DNA from: Lepus europaeus
Lineage: Eukaryota > Chordata > Mammalia > Lagomorpha > Leporidae
Length of the DNA stretch: 64,000 nt
NCBI RefSeq assembly: GCF_033115175.1
Contig: NC_084838.1
Coordinates: forward strand, 39,473,468-39,537,467
Direction: 5' to 3'
Of this stretch, positions 50,191-60,139 are shown piece by piece. The notes beneath the pieces were generated by a model, which saw only the letters and a list, made by a program, of their open reading frames with translations, was not told the origin of the DNA and did no database searches. Each line of letters opens with the position of its first letter. The first letter of the stretch is position 1. Made by a program: the position numbers and the translations under genes.

Positions 50191-50340
50191 AATGTGTTTC
50201 ATGAGCTATTGGAATTCTCAAGACTTTAACCAGATAATACATTCCATAAGGGCGGAAATGTACTAATGCCATCATGAGACAAAGACAAATCACGAATAAG
50301 GCCAGGAATATGAAATTCCCTATGGAAGAACCGGAGTCTA

Positions 50341-50666
50341 GGGGCCAGTGCTGTGGTGTAGTAGACTAAGCCTCCAGCTGCGAAACCAGCACCCTATATG
50401 GGCGCCAGTTATGTCCTGGCTGCTCCTCTTCTGATCCAGCTCTCTGCTATGGCCCGGAAAGCAGTGGAAGATGGCCCAAGTCCTTGGGCCCCTGTGCTCC
50501 CGGCTTTGGATCAGCCCAGCCCTGGCCACTACAGCTATCTGCGGAGTAAACCAGCAGATGGAAGACCTTTCTCTCTGTTTCTCCCTCTCTCTGTAACTCT
50601 GCCTCTCAAATAAATAAATAAAATTTTAAAATAAAAAAAAATCCTTTCTCTTAAAAAAAAAAAAAA
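50341..50666 (+). repeat. CSINE
   Basis: gaaccggagtcta / gaactagagtcaa flank it (50328-50340, 50667-50679). Confidence 0.93.
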
Positions 50667-50915
50667 GAACTAGAGTCAAGTCAGACTCTAGAGGGCCTTC
50701 TTTCATGATCTGAAACTTGGGATGTGGATAGCCACAAATGCAGACATTGATGATAATGTTTGAATAGATGTATAGGTGATCTTAATTTAAAAATAGAGCC
50801 TCAAACTACATTAAGTATCACAAAATTTTTAACAATGCTCCTTCCTAAATATCAGGATGATTCTTTTATGTAACCTTCACATTCCTCTATTTACCTAAAA
50901 GCCACCCATCCTCTT

Positions 50916-51230
50916 TTTTTTTTTTTTTTTTTGACAGGTAGAGTCATAGACAGTGAGAGAGAGGAGAGACACAGAGAAAGGTCTTCCTTCTGTTGGTTCA
51001 CTCCCCAAATGGCTGCCATGGCTGGCGCTGCGCTGATCCAAACCCAGGAGCCAGGTGCTTCTCCTGGTTTCCCATGCAGGTGCAGGGCCCAAGCACTTGG
51101 GCCATCCTCCACTGCCCTCCCGGGCCATAGCAGAGAGCTGGACTGGAAGAGGAGCAATCAGGACTAGAACCCAGCGCCCATATGGGATCCCGTTGCTGCA
51201 GGAGGATTAACCAAGTGAGCCATGGTGCTG
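50916..51230 (-). repeat. CSINE, 15-bp target duplication
   Basis: GCCACCCATCCTCTT at 50901-50915 and 51231-51245, exact. Confidence 0.97.
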
Positions 51231-51249
51231 GCCACCCATCCTCTTCTTT

Positions 51250-51566
51250 AAAATAATTTATTTAATTATTTGAAAGGCAGAGTTTATGGTGGTGGTGGGG
51301 AGATAGAGATCTTCTATCCACTGGTTCACTCCCTGAGTGCCGCAACTGCTGGAGCTGGGCTGATCCGAAGCCAGGAGCCATGAACTTCTCTGGGTCTCCC
51401 ACGTGGGTGCAGGAGCCCAAGCACTTCTCTGTCTTCCATTGCTTTCCCAGGTGCATAAGCAGGAAGCTGGATCAGAAGTGGAGAAGCCAGCACATGAACC
51501 AGCTCCCGTATGGGATGCCAGCATTGCAAAGGGTGACTTGACTTGCTATGCCACAGTGCTGGCCCC
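51250..51566 (-). repeat. CSINE
   Basis: Tail ttatttaattatttgaaagg; end ctatgccacagtgctggccc. It is the last CSINE before a gap of about 6 kb. Confidence 0.92.
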
Positions 51567-52494
51567 CGCCCACCCTTCTAAACTCATGACAAATACAGAG
51601 CAAGTGGAACTGATTTTGTTTCACCAAAACCAAAATGGATCTCTTCTCCTCCCTGAACACACACACACCGACGTCCCACAGCTGCTTCTTTTCCTGCTTT
51701 TCTAACTCTTTAAAACTGTATTCACACAGAACTGCGACAGCTTTTCCCTTTGTTAGAGAACTTTCTCATACAATAATCATTAGATTGAATTATATGCAGA
51801 GTTTAGTTTCAGACCTTCATAAAAACACTAAGATTTCTCCAAAATAACCACAGCAGAAATTATTAGGAAGATAAATTGTGATACATGGATGAAAATGGTA
51901 GGATCCAAGATTGCAGAAAGAGGTTCAGTTAGCTCTCTGTGGAAAAGGAAACAAACTCAAGAAGACCCTGTGGATCGTCCTAATTTAAGCTCAAGTGGAA
52001 AAAGGAGGGAGAGATGTCAAGAGGAGAGAAATTGTCAATTATTCATCTCACTCTAACATCAACAATTCTAATTAAATCTACAAACCCAATGAGAGTGTTG
52101 TTGAACTATTCATCTCTTTGGAAGCTTACAGATCAGAAACACTTACCTTTAGTGGTGTCAGACACTTTCTGTCCTATTCACCTTCAAAATTAAACACTTG
52201 CCTGCCTGCCTCAAGTCTTCAAGTAGACTGTTCCTCTCATTGCCTTAAAAAAAAAAAAAAGCTGAAAACCCACTCAAATACTACTCCCAAGTGTGAATTA
52301 ATGCCATCAGGGGTTATAATCTAAGATTTCATATAATAACCTCAAGTTCAACTTTGCAATGTAGTTTTCTTCCCATTTCTGCAGGAAAAAAAAAAAAAAA
52401 AAGGGTCTCGGCCAGGTCAGAGGCAAACTAAGACTGAATCCTGCTGTAGTTTCTTGGAGATCCAATAAGAGGCTTCTCAGAGGCTGAGCACTTA

Positions 52495-52539
52495 CCTGAA
52501 ACAAAAGGTTTTACATATTTCATCTCAGAGAAACACCAC
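52495..52539 (-). other. Short exon-like segment with ATG (orphan)
   Basis: On the minus strand a canonical acceptor (gtttttgttttattcttag) and a canonical donor (CAG|gtaagtgc) flank about 45 nt that contain gagATGaaa in a fair start context, reading MKYVKPFVS up to the donor. The upstream phase-0 frame is closed, so it could only be a 5' exon. It lies 4.5 kb downstream of the CpG promoter on the same strand. Purely predictive. Confidence 0.2.
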
Positions 52540-52654
52540 CTAAGAATAAAACAAAAACTGCTTGTCAGTCAAGGCCCCGCTGACACAGTCCTACAGCCCA
52601 TCAAAACTGATTGTGTGCTGGACACTTTACTATGGCTCTGATCTCCACTGAAAC

Positions 52655-52795
52655 CTGGGACCAGCAGGAGATTACTTTTTCACTAATGAAAATTCCGAGG
52701 CTTAGCAGAGTGAGGTGAGTTGCTTAGCATCAGTCAGGAATTGAATCCCTGCTTGGCTGACTGCTCTTGGCCCTGTCACGTTCACAGGCCTGGAC
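52655..52795 (-). repeat. Possible MIR fragment
   Basis: The order ccgaggcttagcagagtgag, gttgcttagcatcagtcag, gaattgaatccctg fits an antisense MIR, but similarity is loose. Confidence 0.35.
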
Positions 52796-53679
52796 AGAGA
52801 TGAGGAGAGGACTCTGAACTAGGTTTCCAGGGAGGTAACTGAGAGCTATGCCCAAACACCATGGTCAGAGTATACCCAGATGCTCCTCTTCAATGGGCCT
52901 GGCACTGAGCACAGGTGGAAATTCACTGTTCTACTATACCCCCCCATTCCAGCATACTTTATTTCTTTACTTTCCCCCCCTAAATCGCTTATAGGCACTT
53001 CCTCCCAAAGGTGTGGTCCATGAACAACTTTTTCAAAAATACGACATCACTGTGGAAAACAGACACCCCAGCCCCCGGCCACCACCATCAGAATCATTGG
53101 GACAGGTGGCATCAGGAGACCCAGGAGGTTCTTTTGCTTACTACATTTTAGATTACTCATTGCCTTGCAGCAAGAGAGTTAGGGTAATGAGGAGGAGGTC
53201 AACGGAAAGCCAGGCTCCATACTAACCAGTTTGACGCTGGGTCAGACTGCTGTGAAGCAAAGCTTTGGACTGAGATCTCCTGGGAAGGCACAGGTCCTAA
53301 CACTGTTTTGCAGCTGGAAAAGATCTTGGAAATGGTTTTCTGACAGTGCTTCATGATGGCTTAGGAATTTTAAAGTGTGATATGAGAAAAAGGGATTGGC
53401 AGAGCTTGATGTTCTAAAAAAGCTACTGAAGTCTCAATGGTGTGTATTTTGAAACCTGGACTTTTGTGTAAGATTTTATCTGAACAAATGGTTTTGCTGA
53501 TCTAAAAAAATAAAACCTTGGCTGCACATAGGGAGTTAAAAAAAAATCTGGAGGCCTCGCATACATCCCATACTTACAGAATTAGATTTATGAATAGGTT
53601 CCAGGCATCAATATTTTTTGCTATCAGGTTATTCCAAGATATAGTCAAATCTGCACCAATATAATCCATGCTTCCTTGT

Positions 53680-53790
53680 TTGAGATAAAAGGAAATTAAA
53701 ACCCAAAGAACTCAAAGGTCAGGACTAGAACCAACATCTCTTGAATTCTAGCCCACTATACTGTGTTGTACTCTATCCACAATCTACAAA
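53680..53790 (-). repeat. MIR fragment
   Basis: The text ctcaaaggtcaggactagaa ccaacatctcttgaattcta keeps the antisense MIR pattern. Decayed. Confidence 0.45.
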
Positions 53791-53890
53791 GAACCAATTA
53801 TGCCTCCGAGGGAGGGAGCATATGAATCAAAATTGTACTACTTCACATTTATAGAGTTCTCAAATTTTTAAAGAGAATTTTATACTTGCA

Positions 53891-54087
53891 TACAAGGATG
53901 TTTCACAAAGTTTATGGAAAAGGGAAAAGGTGTTTATTTTGGTGCAAGAAGAGTTGAAACCTGTGTAGTTTTTTTTTATATAAAATGCAATTTCCATGAA
54001 CTTTACGCATGCATAGATTTCAAAATTTTGTTGCATAAAAATAAACGTGTCTTTCATTTCCCATGAACTTTTTGACGTACCCTTGTA
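53891..54087. mobile_element. Mariner-type MITE with about 31-bp terminal inverted repeats
   Basis: The left end tacaaggatgtttcacaaag (then tttatggaaaa) and the complement of the right end, tacaagggtacgtcaaaaag (then ttcatgggaaa), match over about 31 bp with a few changes. TA sits at both outer ends, as in Tc1/mariner insertions. The roughly 197-bp length leaves no transposase, so it is a non-autonomous element. A half copy with the same right end is at 10855-10937. Confidence 0.7.
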
Positions 54088-54244
54088 TCCTCTCTTTAGA
54101 TTCTTTCAAAGACACTGGGTAGCAGGAAGGCAAACTTTACTGGATCTGTTTTAGAGAATGAGGAAATCAGAGGTCCAGCAAATGAACCCATCAATGTGGC
54201 TTAGAGGTAGGGCCAGAATTAAAATCTTTATCTTCAGCTTCTAG

Positions 54245-54375
54245 ACTAACAAATATAAGTTGGCAAGTGTTTAGTCAGTGCTTGGTATGTGTTAGATGTT
54301 AAGGCCTGGTTGAAGAGACAAAGTAAGACATCCATTCCCTCAACGAGTGTTCAGTCTTTTTGGAAACACAGAAAC
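54245..54375 (-). mobile_element. L2 fragment
   Basis: The text gtgcttggtatgtgttagatg followed by ccattccctcaacgagtg resembles the same L2 block as at 39.6 kb. Confidence 0.4.
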
Positions 54376-55889
54376 AACTAAAATACTGTACTGCCTGGCT
54401 TATCCCTTGGGCTAGAAGCTGAAAACCTTCCTTGACTGACCTCAATAACCAAGTCTAATTCTCTCCAAATTCATTCTGTGGCTTCTTCTAAGTGCTTTCT
54501 GACTGCAGTCACTAATTCTTGGGAATCCAAAGGATCTGCACACAAGTAGAGCTACTGCATTTCTAGGCAAGGTCATGCATCTGAAAAGTCCTTGGCGGGG
54601 TGAAGCAAGATGCAGTTTCACTGAGGTTCACTCATACTCTGAAGACCAAGGATAAAACTCAGCAGAACGCTGGGAGATTCCAACACCAAGGACTATGGGT
54701 AAATAATAAAGGACGTTCACAGAAATATCTCTCCCATTTACAAAATATTTTAATATCTGGATAATTCACAATTTATGTTGTTGAAGGTGGCTATTGCAAC
54801 ATGAAAGGTGAAAATAATATGTAGGAAATAATATTTGTCTATAATTCAGAGTGGTGGTGAAGATCACAGATGGACAAGAGTGTTCAAAGACAACTTTTTC
54901 ATGAGGAATTCATCAGACATTACAGAATGTTGTCATCCAGATTTTATTATAGGAAAGATAATAAAAGAACCAGGAACCTGTTTTATTTATATCCTGAAAA
55001 AGTTGGCTAGGAATAGTCGAGCAGTTGTTCTCAAATGTTAGTTTCATTAGAATCACCTAGAAGGCTGGGTCCCTCCCCTCAATTTTGATTTAGGTACATG
55101 ATGGGGCCCAGGATTTTGCATTTCTTAAAAATTCAGATGACACTGTTGGTTCAGGGCCCATAGGTGGAGAATCGACAGGGTGTACAGATCGACAGGGTGT
55201 ACAGACATGTGCAAGTGCACACACATTCTGGCTATAAATTATGACAACTTACTTAACTCTATTATTAGCATCATAAATGACACCCTTGCCACCAACTAAA
55301 TGGCCTAAAAGAAGACTAAGTTAGGGAGAAATGTAAAGGGTAGTAACACAGGGAGACAGTCTGAGAACATGAATGAGTCTGTGAAGTATGTGTTTGGGTG
55401 TTTAGCAGAGGCAACAGAGAGGTACATGTAATAAACAGGAGACAACATTGCACTTTGTTAGTCTTCTCCCACTTTGAGGCAGACATGAATTTTGTTTCTT
55501 GTATTAAGAAAATAAATACCCTTTGGACTTCTCTATTCCTCAAATGCTACCCAAGATTCCATCCTCATTCTTCTTATTATACATTTTCCCAGCTTTTCTT
55601 AACTATGCCTATAGCTTCATTTACTATTTATATCAGTGGCTGTTAACTTTTCTCAGACTAAGAAATTTCTCTGATTATCTGATTAATTATATATATATAT
55701 ATCCTTCAGAAAAATAAGTATATATGCTTATACGTACATATTTAACATCTAATTCAGGACATTTGGATACTCTCAAGTTCACAGGCCAGGTTAGGAACTC
55801 TAAGATAGTTTCATCTTCAGCCCACATTTTTTATACTGCATATTCAAATGTCTAACTTTTGTATTCAGATGTCACACAGATGCTGCCAA

Positions 55890-56085
55890 ATCTGCAGTGA
55901 TTGCTAACTGAGTATGCAGTTTCCCTCTGGGGGTAATGAAAATGTCCTGGAAGTAAACAATGGTAACGGTGCACAACACCATGAATGCACTTAATAGCAC
56001 TGGACTGTACATATTAACATAAACTAGTAAAAATGTAGAATTCTTATGTAATGTGTATTTTACCATAATAAAACAACTGACAAGT
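55890..56085 (+). mobile_element. L1M 3'-end fragment
   Basis: The text ggactgtacatattaacataa and tgtgtattttaccataataaaac matches the 3' end of old L1s in sense. It is short and decayed. Confidence 0.5.
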
Positions 56086-56087
56086 AC

Positions 56088-56385
56088 AAATCTTAAATCA
56101 TTGCTTCTATCCCCTTCCTCTGACCTACTCAAATTTGTGATGTCTTCTATTTCTTGTCTTGGGACATCAGTTACCAGCGTTACCATTTGCCCACCTGCCC
56201 ACATCAGAAACCTGAGTCATCCCTGCCAATGCTTGCTTTCTGCCCGTGTATCATCAAGCATGAAGTTCTGTACATTCTCCCCACTAACAAGAATTAACTT
56301 GGAGTACTATAGCCAAGGAGACAGCATTTCTGAGCTATCACTTTCTGTAGACACCAGAGCCAGGCCCCTTTTAAACTAGGCATTC
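56088..56385 (+). mobile_element. L2 fragment (sense)
   Basis: The text cagaaacctgagtcatccctg and tgatgtcttctatttcttg corresponds to the complement of the L2 copies listed elsewhere. It ends near an A-run at 56394-56414. Confidence 0.4.
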
Positions 56386-56924
56386 ATAAGAGGGAAAAAA
56401 AAAAAAAAAAAAAATCCTGGTCTTGGCCTGGCCCCACCATAGAGCCTAGACACTGGATTTCTTAAAGATCAAATGTGGTGGTACAGATATTTTACTTAAA
56501 TTCTCTTACCAGTACCACTCTGGCACAGAGTTTATCCTGGTTTCTAGCCATTAGGATGACCTCTGATCCTAATCAGCATTATAGGAGCCAAAGCCAGCCT
56601 AACCATGTATCTAATCTTTGGATTCCTGTTCTTCCTAAGAGCCTAAAATACTGGCTAAGAAAATACCCAAAGTTCTACATCAGGGTTGCAAACTCAAATA
56701 CCTATCAGATGCCAGGCAAATAAGGGAAGCCCTAGGGTAAAATAACAAATGGAGCCTGTGATGAACTGTAGTAAGCTAACTTAACAGTTGCTTCTCAGCT
56801 CCAACTACCAGTTGCTTTATGGGAATATGAGCTAAGAGATCTGACTTTGTCAGTCCTCGCAGAGTATGAAGCTGGACAGCTACTGGGAAGGAGAGAAGGG
56901 CCTGTGCTTGGCAGGTAGCCTGGG

Positions 56925-57275
56925 ATCCGCGGAGAGTGTGTGGGTACGGCCCCCAAGGAAATCAAGGGAGAAGGCCATAACCTTTCCGCGGGCGCCCCCT
57001 TTGGACGCCTCTTGCTCACCGTCGCCGTACAGCCGTCGATCCCAGCGCCCTCCATCTTAACGCATCTTTCTGCGCAAGTGCAGCAGAGCTCCAGGGTCGG
57101 CCCAGCGCAAACCCCGCCCCCGCCCCGCCCGGCCCCGCACGAGCCGGCCTCCGAGCCTGCTGCCTTTGTCGGCGGCCCGAGGCTGGGGCCTGCGGGAGCT
57201 GGCCTGCGTGCTGCAGTACCGCAGCTTGGGAGAACGGAGATGAAAGACCCTGGCTTTGGGCAGATCACAGGCTGA
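56925..57275 (-). promoter_or_regulatory. CpG-island promoter of a minus-strand gene
   Basis: This is one of the most CpG-rich blocks in the window, in an AT-rich, repeat-rich setting. It carries tandem GC boxes (ccccgcccccgccccgcccgg, about 57112-57135) and a TGCGCAAG element (57070-57077) resembling an NRF1 half-site, just upstream of a minus-strand ATG. It has no TATA box, which fits a dispersed CpG-island promoter. Its position about 1.4 kb beyond the UNC13B poly(A) signal, on the same strand, matches my recollection of the human UNC13B-ATP8B5P spacing. Orientation is inferred from the donor site and ATG at 57020-57055. Confidence 0.65.
57020..57055 (-). CDS. Putative first coding exon (12 codons) of a minus-strand gene
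   Basis: On the minus strand, gttaagATGGAGG opens a frame MEGAGIDGCTAT that reaches a good donor, GACG|gtgagcaag, after 36 nt in phase 0. It sits 60-80 bp downstream of GC boxes in a CpG island, as expected of a first exon. The frame stays open past the donor into the intron for dozens of codons, which is not diagnostic. I do not recognise the peptide. By synteny it could be the 5' end of an ATP8B5 orthologue (a P4-ATPase flippase gene, a pseudogene in human), but no later exon of that family was recognised between 1 and 57 kb. A noncoding RNA first exon is equally possible. Confidence 0.4.
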
Positions 57276-58649
57276 TGAGGGGAGAACCGACGAGTTAACT
57301 CCCAACAGTGCAGAGTGCGGAGGGGACAGCTCCAGAGTAGTTGGCTCCTAAAAGCTTCCCAGGGGCCAGGGATGAGAGCTAACAGGATGTCTCAGTCAGG
57401 GGACCAGAATGTGCAAAGGCAGACGGGCGCGCGTGGGAGTGATGCAGAGTGTGGGGCTGTCTTGAAGCTTCAGTCTGGGGCTATGGGTGACCATTGAAAA
57501 GCTGTAGCAGGGGAGAGATTCGTTTGAGTCTGTGGAGGGGGCAAGGGAAGATTGGAGGTGGGAGATGATCACTGTCACCCAGACAAGGAGAGCAGAAGGC
57601 CATGGCCCCACTTGTGCCAGTAGGGACCTAGGTGTGAGACAGGATTCAAGAGTTTTGAGGCAGAAATGACAGAAGGTGGCTGGTTTGGGGGGGGGGGGGA
57701 GGAGAAGGGCATCTTTGACTTGGCAACTGAACTGTATTTATTTAGTAAGCAAATGGTGGGGTGCCGGATTCTGTCCCGGTTGCTCCTCTTCCAGGCCAGC
57801 TCTCTGCTGTGGCCCGGGAGTGCAGTGGAGGATGGCACAAGTGCTTAGGCCCTGCACCCCATGGGAGACCAGGAGAAGCACCTGGGTCCTGGCTTTGGAT
57901 TGGTGCAGCGCGCCGGCCATAGTGGTCATTTGGGGGGTGAACCAACGGAAGGAAGACCTTTCTCTCTAACTCTGCCTGTCAAAAAATAAAAAAAGTAAGC
58001 AAATGGAAGTGGCCTTAGTTTGTCAGCGCCCCTTCAGTACCTCTCCCATGACTGATGATAGCACAGGCTGAGGGCATAGGTGAGCACTCTTGCTCCGGTT
58101 CTGATTCCCATGCCTGGAGGCCTCTGTCCGCCAGTACTTCCTCCTGCAGCTCTTCTTCCTTGGACAAAGCCCGAATGAGGGGGCAGTGTGCGCTCATGGA
58201 GCCTTCACCCTCTGTCCTGTCCATGGCAGCCTCAAGCCCTTGCCAACCCCTGCAGGCACATCACCGCCCCCTCCCCCCCTCGTAGGCTCCTGCCTTGTCC
58301 TCATGGCTCAGGCTGTGGTCTACCCACCTGTGTGAACACACGGAAGAGGCAGCATGGACTAGTCCTGACTGGCACACAGCATCGCCTCTACTCCTCAGAA
58401 CCCTTTGCAGGAAGCTGATGCCCTAAGTCCCATGACTCCATTAATGAGACTGGTGGTTTCAGGTGAAGGCCAAGATGCCAGCCCAATGGCTGCTGTACCG
58501 CTTCCCGCTTATGCAGACACTGCATGTTCTGCCACTGGGTGGTGGGGACTGAAGGTGGGTGTGGGAGTATAAAGCAGAAAAAATCTGCCATTACGTAGGA
58601 CAGTCATTTCTATGGCTTTCCACACTGGAGCAGAATTACCAGACACCAA
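57276..58649. other. Spacer between the CpG promoter and the UNC13B 3' end
   Basis: Contains the truncated CSINE at 57757-57993 and a G-run at 57688-57700; 57320-57660 may be a worn L2 copy. No coding exon was recognised on either strand. Confidence 0.5.
57757..57993 (+). repeat. 5'-truncated CSINE with exact 13-bp target duplication
   Basis: AGTAAGCAAATGG at 57744-57756 and 57994-58006. The first third of the element, with the tRNA-like promoter boxes, is absent; it starts at gtgccggattctgtcc. Confidence 0.95.
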
Positions 58650-58670
58650 AGACTGCTAAGATAATTTATT
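58630..58670 (-). terminator. UNC13B: UNC13B poly(A) signal (AATAAA) and downstream GU-rich element
   Basis: Minus-strand AATAAA lies at 58670-58665 and is followed by a GT-rich stretch (ctttggtgtctgg, then a later gtgtgg), the usual arrangement of a mammalian cleavage and polyadenylation site. Confidence 0.65.
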
Positions 58671-59853
58671 ACAGACTAGCCTAGAATCCCCTGTAACAAT
58701 GGCACATACAGTAATTAACAACAGCAGAGATGCTCCGTTTCTTGTTTCCTGTAGTGGCCGGTACAGCTTGTGGACAATGCTGAGTCCGCAGGAAGTCCAG
58801 GGGGCTGTTGCTGAGGAAACCCATGGACCATGTCGCATCTCTGAGCGGGAGCCTAGGAAGTCCATCTGGCCGCCTGGAAGTTTGTCTCTGACCTCCCAGG
58901 GAGTGTTCAGGCCACTCTCTGTCCAGCCAGTCCAGGGGGGTCAGGTTCCCAGCGCCACTGTAGGCTTGAACACCGATGAGGGACACAGCAGCTGACCCTG
59001 AGGAAAGGGTGGGGGGAGGCTCAAGGCGAGATTTTTCTCCTTCAAGGTGGAGAACAGCCCCAGAAGGCAGGAGCTACAGGTGAGGACTCTTTTGAGCTTG
59101 GTTTCCAAAATATTGGCTTTGTTCAGGGCCTACCCAAGAAGAAAATGCTGATGGATCTTCAGCTAGGCCTCAGGTACAACTACACATGAGCATGGCCTCT
59201 CAGGCACTACGCAGCACCCCCTGCGTACAGAAGCACGGTTCGGGGACTCCTGGCTGGGTGGCCCTGGTGCCTGAGTTCCAAATAAATATTCTGCTCAGGG
59301 CTCTGAAGCACCACTCAGTATCTTGTTCAGTTTCAAAGCCTTGCTTTCACTGGATCAACACTCAATCAGTGGCTGCTGCTGAAGTGACAGTCAATTCTAG
59401 TCTGGGTGCTCCTGCACTGGCCAACTCCAATCCATACCACAAGGCCCAGCTGTAACTGTGGGCTCAACTGACTACCATGCCAGCCAGGCATGACCTAGGC
59501 CCTCTAGAAACTTGTTCTTCTAATGATTGGCATGTAAGTGTCTAACTGGAGAGGGGTAGAGATAGTTTATGTGGAATGGCCGATACTCAGAAATGTCCCC
59601 CTCTCTCTATGGAAAATCTTTCCACGTGGTAACCCACAGCCTAGCTCCTAGCACCACAGGCCTGATGCTCAGGGATTCATGACCCTTACTGTGAAAAGCT
59701 ATACTCGCACCATCCTAAATTTTCCTTAACTATTCTTAACTGAAGGGGTCAGACTCTTGACTACAAGGACCCTAAGCAGACTATGTAGCTAACTCCCATT
59801 GGCCTTGATTTGGGGAATCGGCGCTGCCTGGTTGGCACATAAGCCAAAGGTGT
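58650..59853 (-). other. UNC13B: UNC13B 3' untranslated region
   Basis: About 1.2 kb of repeat-free DNA runs from the TGA to the first good minus-strand poly(A) signal. No CSINE interrupts it, in contrast with the rest of the window. No other convincing AATAAA occurs on the minus strand between the stop and 58670. The exact cleavage point is estimated. Confidence 0.7.
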
Positions 59854-60139
59854 TCAGCTCCCCTCCTCCGTGGAACGAGACTCTGATTTGAGTTTCACAA
59901 ATTCTCGGGCTACTTCGTCATTGCTTCTCTGAGACAGAATCCGGAGAATGGTCACGCCTGTCTCATCCATGTGGATCTTCCGGCCCAAGGGGCACCAGCA
60001 GGCACAGCTGCCCTTGGCTGCCACATCCCTCAGAGGCATCACTGCCAGCCCTAGCACACGATCCTCCCGGGCAAAGCAGTAATCCTTCACGCATATCTGC
60101 AGCTCATAGGCCTCCGGCCCCTCTTCATTTCCCAGGAGG
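59854..60139 (-). CDS. UNC13B: UNC13B last coding exon with stop codon
   Basis: The acceptor is ctgtgctcacag; the exon reads [20 protein letters not shown] onward and terminates with EEGS-TGA at 59856-59854. It holds the last C2C strands and the conserved Munc13 C-terminal helix ([20 protein letters not shown]). Reading upstream past the acceptor stays open by chance; the in-frame methionine at 60219 is intronic and is not a start. Confidence 0.96.

Larger units (their letters stand above)
51567..56924. other. SINE-free intron-like stretch
   Basis: 5.3 kb without any CSINE, holding the MITE, MIR/L2/L1 shreds and the exon-like segment at 52.5 kb. It lies just downstream of the CpG promoter on its transcribed strand. 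Confidence 0.5.

Noticed and set aside
55872..56204. 110-codon minus-strand ORF
   Set aside because: It covers an L1M 3' end and an L2 fragment in antisense; repeat-derived.
1..57000. ATP8B5 P4-ATPase coding exons
   Set aside because: I looked on the minus strand for DKTGT, TGD and GDGAND-type coding stretches and the conserved N-terminal FEQF region and saw none. A proper tblastn could still find diverged exons.
56795..57268. 157-codon minus-strand ORF across the CpG island
   Set aside because: It reads through the promoter and past a good donor. The 12-codon exon start is the better model.
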